Assembly: GCF_018139985.1 (NCBI RefSeq)
Contig: NZ_JAGSOU010000015.1
Location: 21,315-85,314, forward strand
DNA length: 64,000 nt
Direction: 5' to 3'
DNA from: Actibacterium sp. MT2.3-13A
Lineage (GTDB): Bacteria; Pseudomonadota; Alphaproteobacteria; Rhodobacterales; Rhodobacteraceae
Both the position numbers and the translations under genes were made by a program. Below, piece by piece: positions 63,904 to 64,000 of the stretch. The notes under the pieces are model-generated. The model had not been told where the DNA came from, did not search any database, and saw only the letters and a program-made list of their open reading frames with translations. Every line of letters starts with the position of its first letter. Positions within the stretch are counted from its first letter, which is position 1.

Positions 63904-64000
63904 TGACCTGCTCCCCTTAGAGTCCGCGCTTATGAGTTAGCTCTGTTCAGGATTTGGTCCTCTTTCGACCGTTGGTGATACTGCCGCGGGGTGAGCCCGT
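63904..64000 (-). mobile_element. IS3-family insertion sequence, one end
   Basis: The sequence from 63904 starts TGACCTGCTCCCCTTAG, a TG... terminus like that of IS3-family elements, and is followed after 26 bases by the 3' end of a transposase gene on the minus strand. It breaks the thioesterase gene. The other end, the inverted repeat and the 3-4 base target duplication are outside the window, so the group is not fixed (an IS407-like end is possible). Confidence 0.75.
63930..64000 (-). CDS. IS3-family transposase (OrfB), C-terminal end only
   Basis: The 23 visible codons read GLTPRQYHQRSKEDQILN then RANS and a stop. An L-T-P-x-x-Y start with a tail ending N-R-A-N-S is typical for the extreme C terminus of the IS3-family (IS3 OrfB, DDE integrase) transposase. 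The DDE catalytic core is further right, beyond 64000. Confidence 0.72.
   Translation of the reverse strand, partial: GLTPRQYHQRSKEDQILNRANS

Overview
The window is a chromosomal segment of a high-GC alphaproteobacterium, almost certainly a member of the Rhodobacteraceae (Rhodobacterales). The evidence is the propionyl-CoA carboxylase locus with a PccR-type regulator, an NDUFS4-like complex I accessory gene, an HdaA-type replication regulator next to ppk and ppx, an FnrL-type box, a short alphaproteobacterial ProRS, and several small families typical of this group. Nearly all of it reads as ordinary core chromosome. The exceptions are a low-GC DUF3800 gene, a lower-GC insert fused to a RidA gene, and an IS3-type insertion at the right edge.

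Layout. 1-8.8 kb: start of a sodium:solute symporter with a small membrane partner, an exported MORN-repeat protein, nadE, pfkB, a Tat-exported metallo-beta-lactamase-fold enzyme, a zincin, gltX and a gamma-glutamylcyclotransferase-like gene. 8.8-13.4 kb: tandem glycine riboswitch and the gcvT-gcvH-gcvP glycine cleavage operon. 13.4-24 kb: oxidoreductase, trxC, a cold-shock gene, phnA, two glycosyltransferases with a micro-ORF between them, two convergent SLC13-type permeases with RCK_C domains, and a YmdB-like phosphodiesterase. 24-28.4 kb: tRNA-Ala(CGC) overlapping the end of a DUF3175 gene, the DUF3800 islet, uvrB, NDUFS4-like gene and tRNA-Arg(TCT). 28.8-33.6 kb: yebC, a secreted zincin, a membrane spermidine-synthase-like protein, a DMT transporter, an FnrL-box YdcH gene and a CoxG-like gene.

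33.7-46.3 kb is the propionyl-CoA assimilation region: pccR, pccB, pccA and methylmalonyl-CoA mutase. Together they take propionyl-CoA to methylmalonyl-CoA (PccAB) and on to succinyl-CoA (mutase); the epimerase is not in the window. TTTGCAAA palindromes sit in front of both pccR and pccB, which suggests autoregulation and activation by PccR. Several small genes lie between pccB and pccA, including the most unusual one here: a winged-helix-like domain of lower GC fused in frame to a complete RidA domain.

46.4-64 kb: VOC and GNAT genes, a TerB/DnaJ-like gene, an EEP-family hydrolase, then ppx, ppk, hdaA and an AI-2E/PerM family permease on the minus strand, proS, a ferric-reductase-like oxidoreductase, the lolC/lolD lipoprotein exporter, an anchored RTX-repeat protein, an L,D-transpeptidase, two tandem cytochromes c, and a thioesterase gene cut by an IS3-family element that leaves the window.

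No CRISPR array, prophage, plasmid origin or classical defence island is visible. The candidates most worth following are the wHTH-RidA fusion, the dispersed element found downstream of genes, the tRNA/ORF overlap, and the inverted repeat formed by the homologous 3' ends of two convergent transporter genes.
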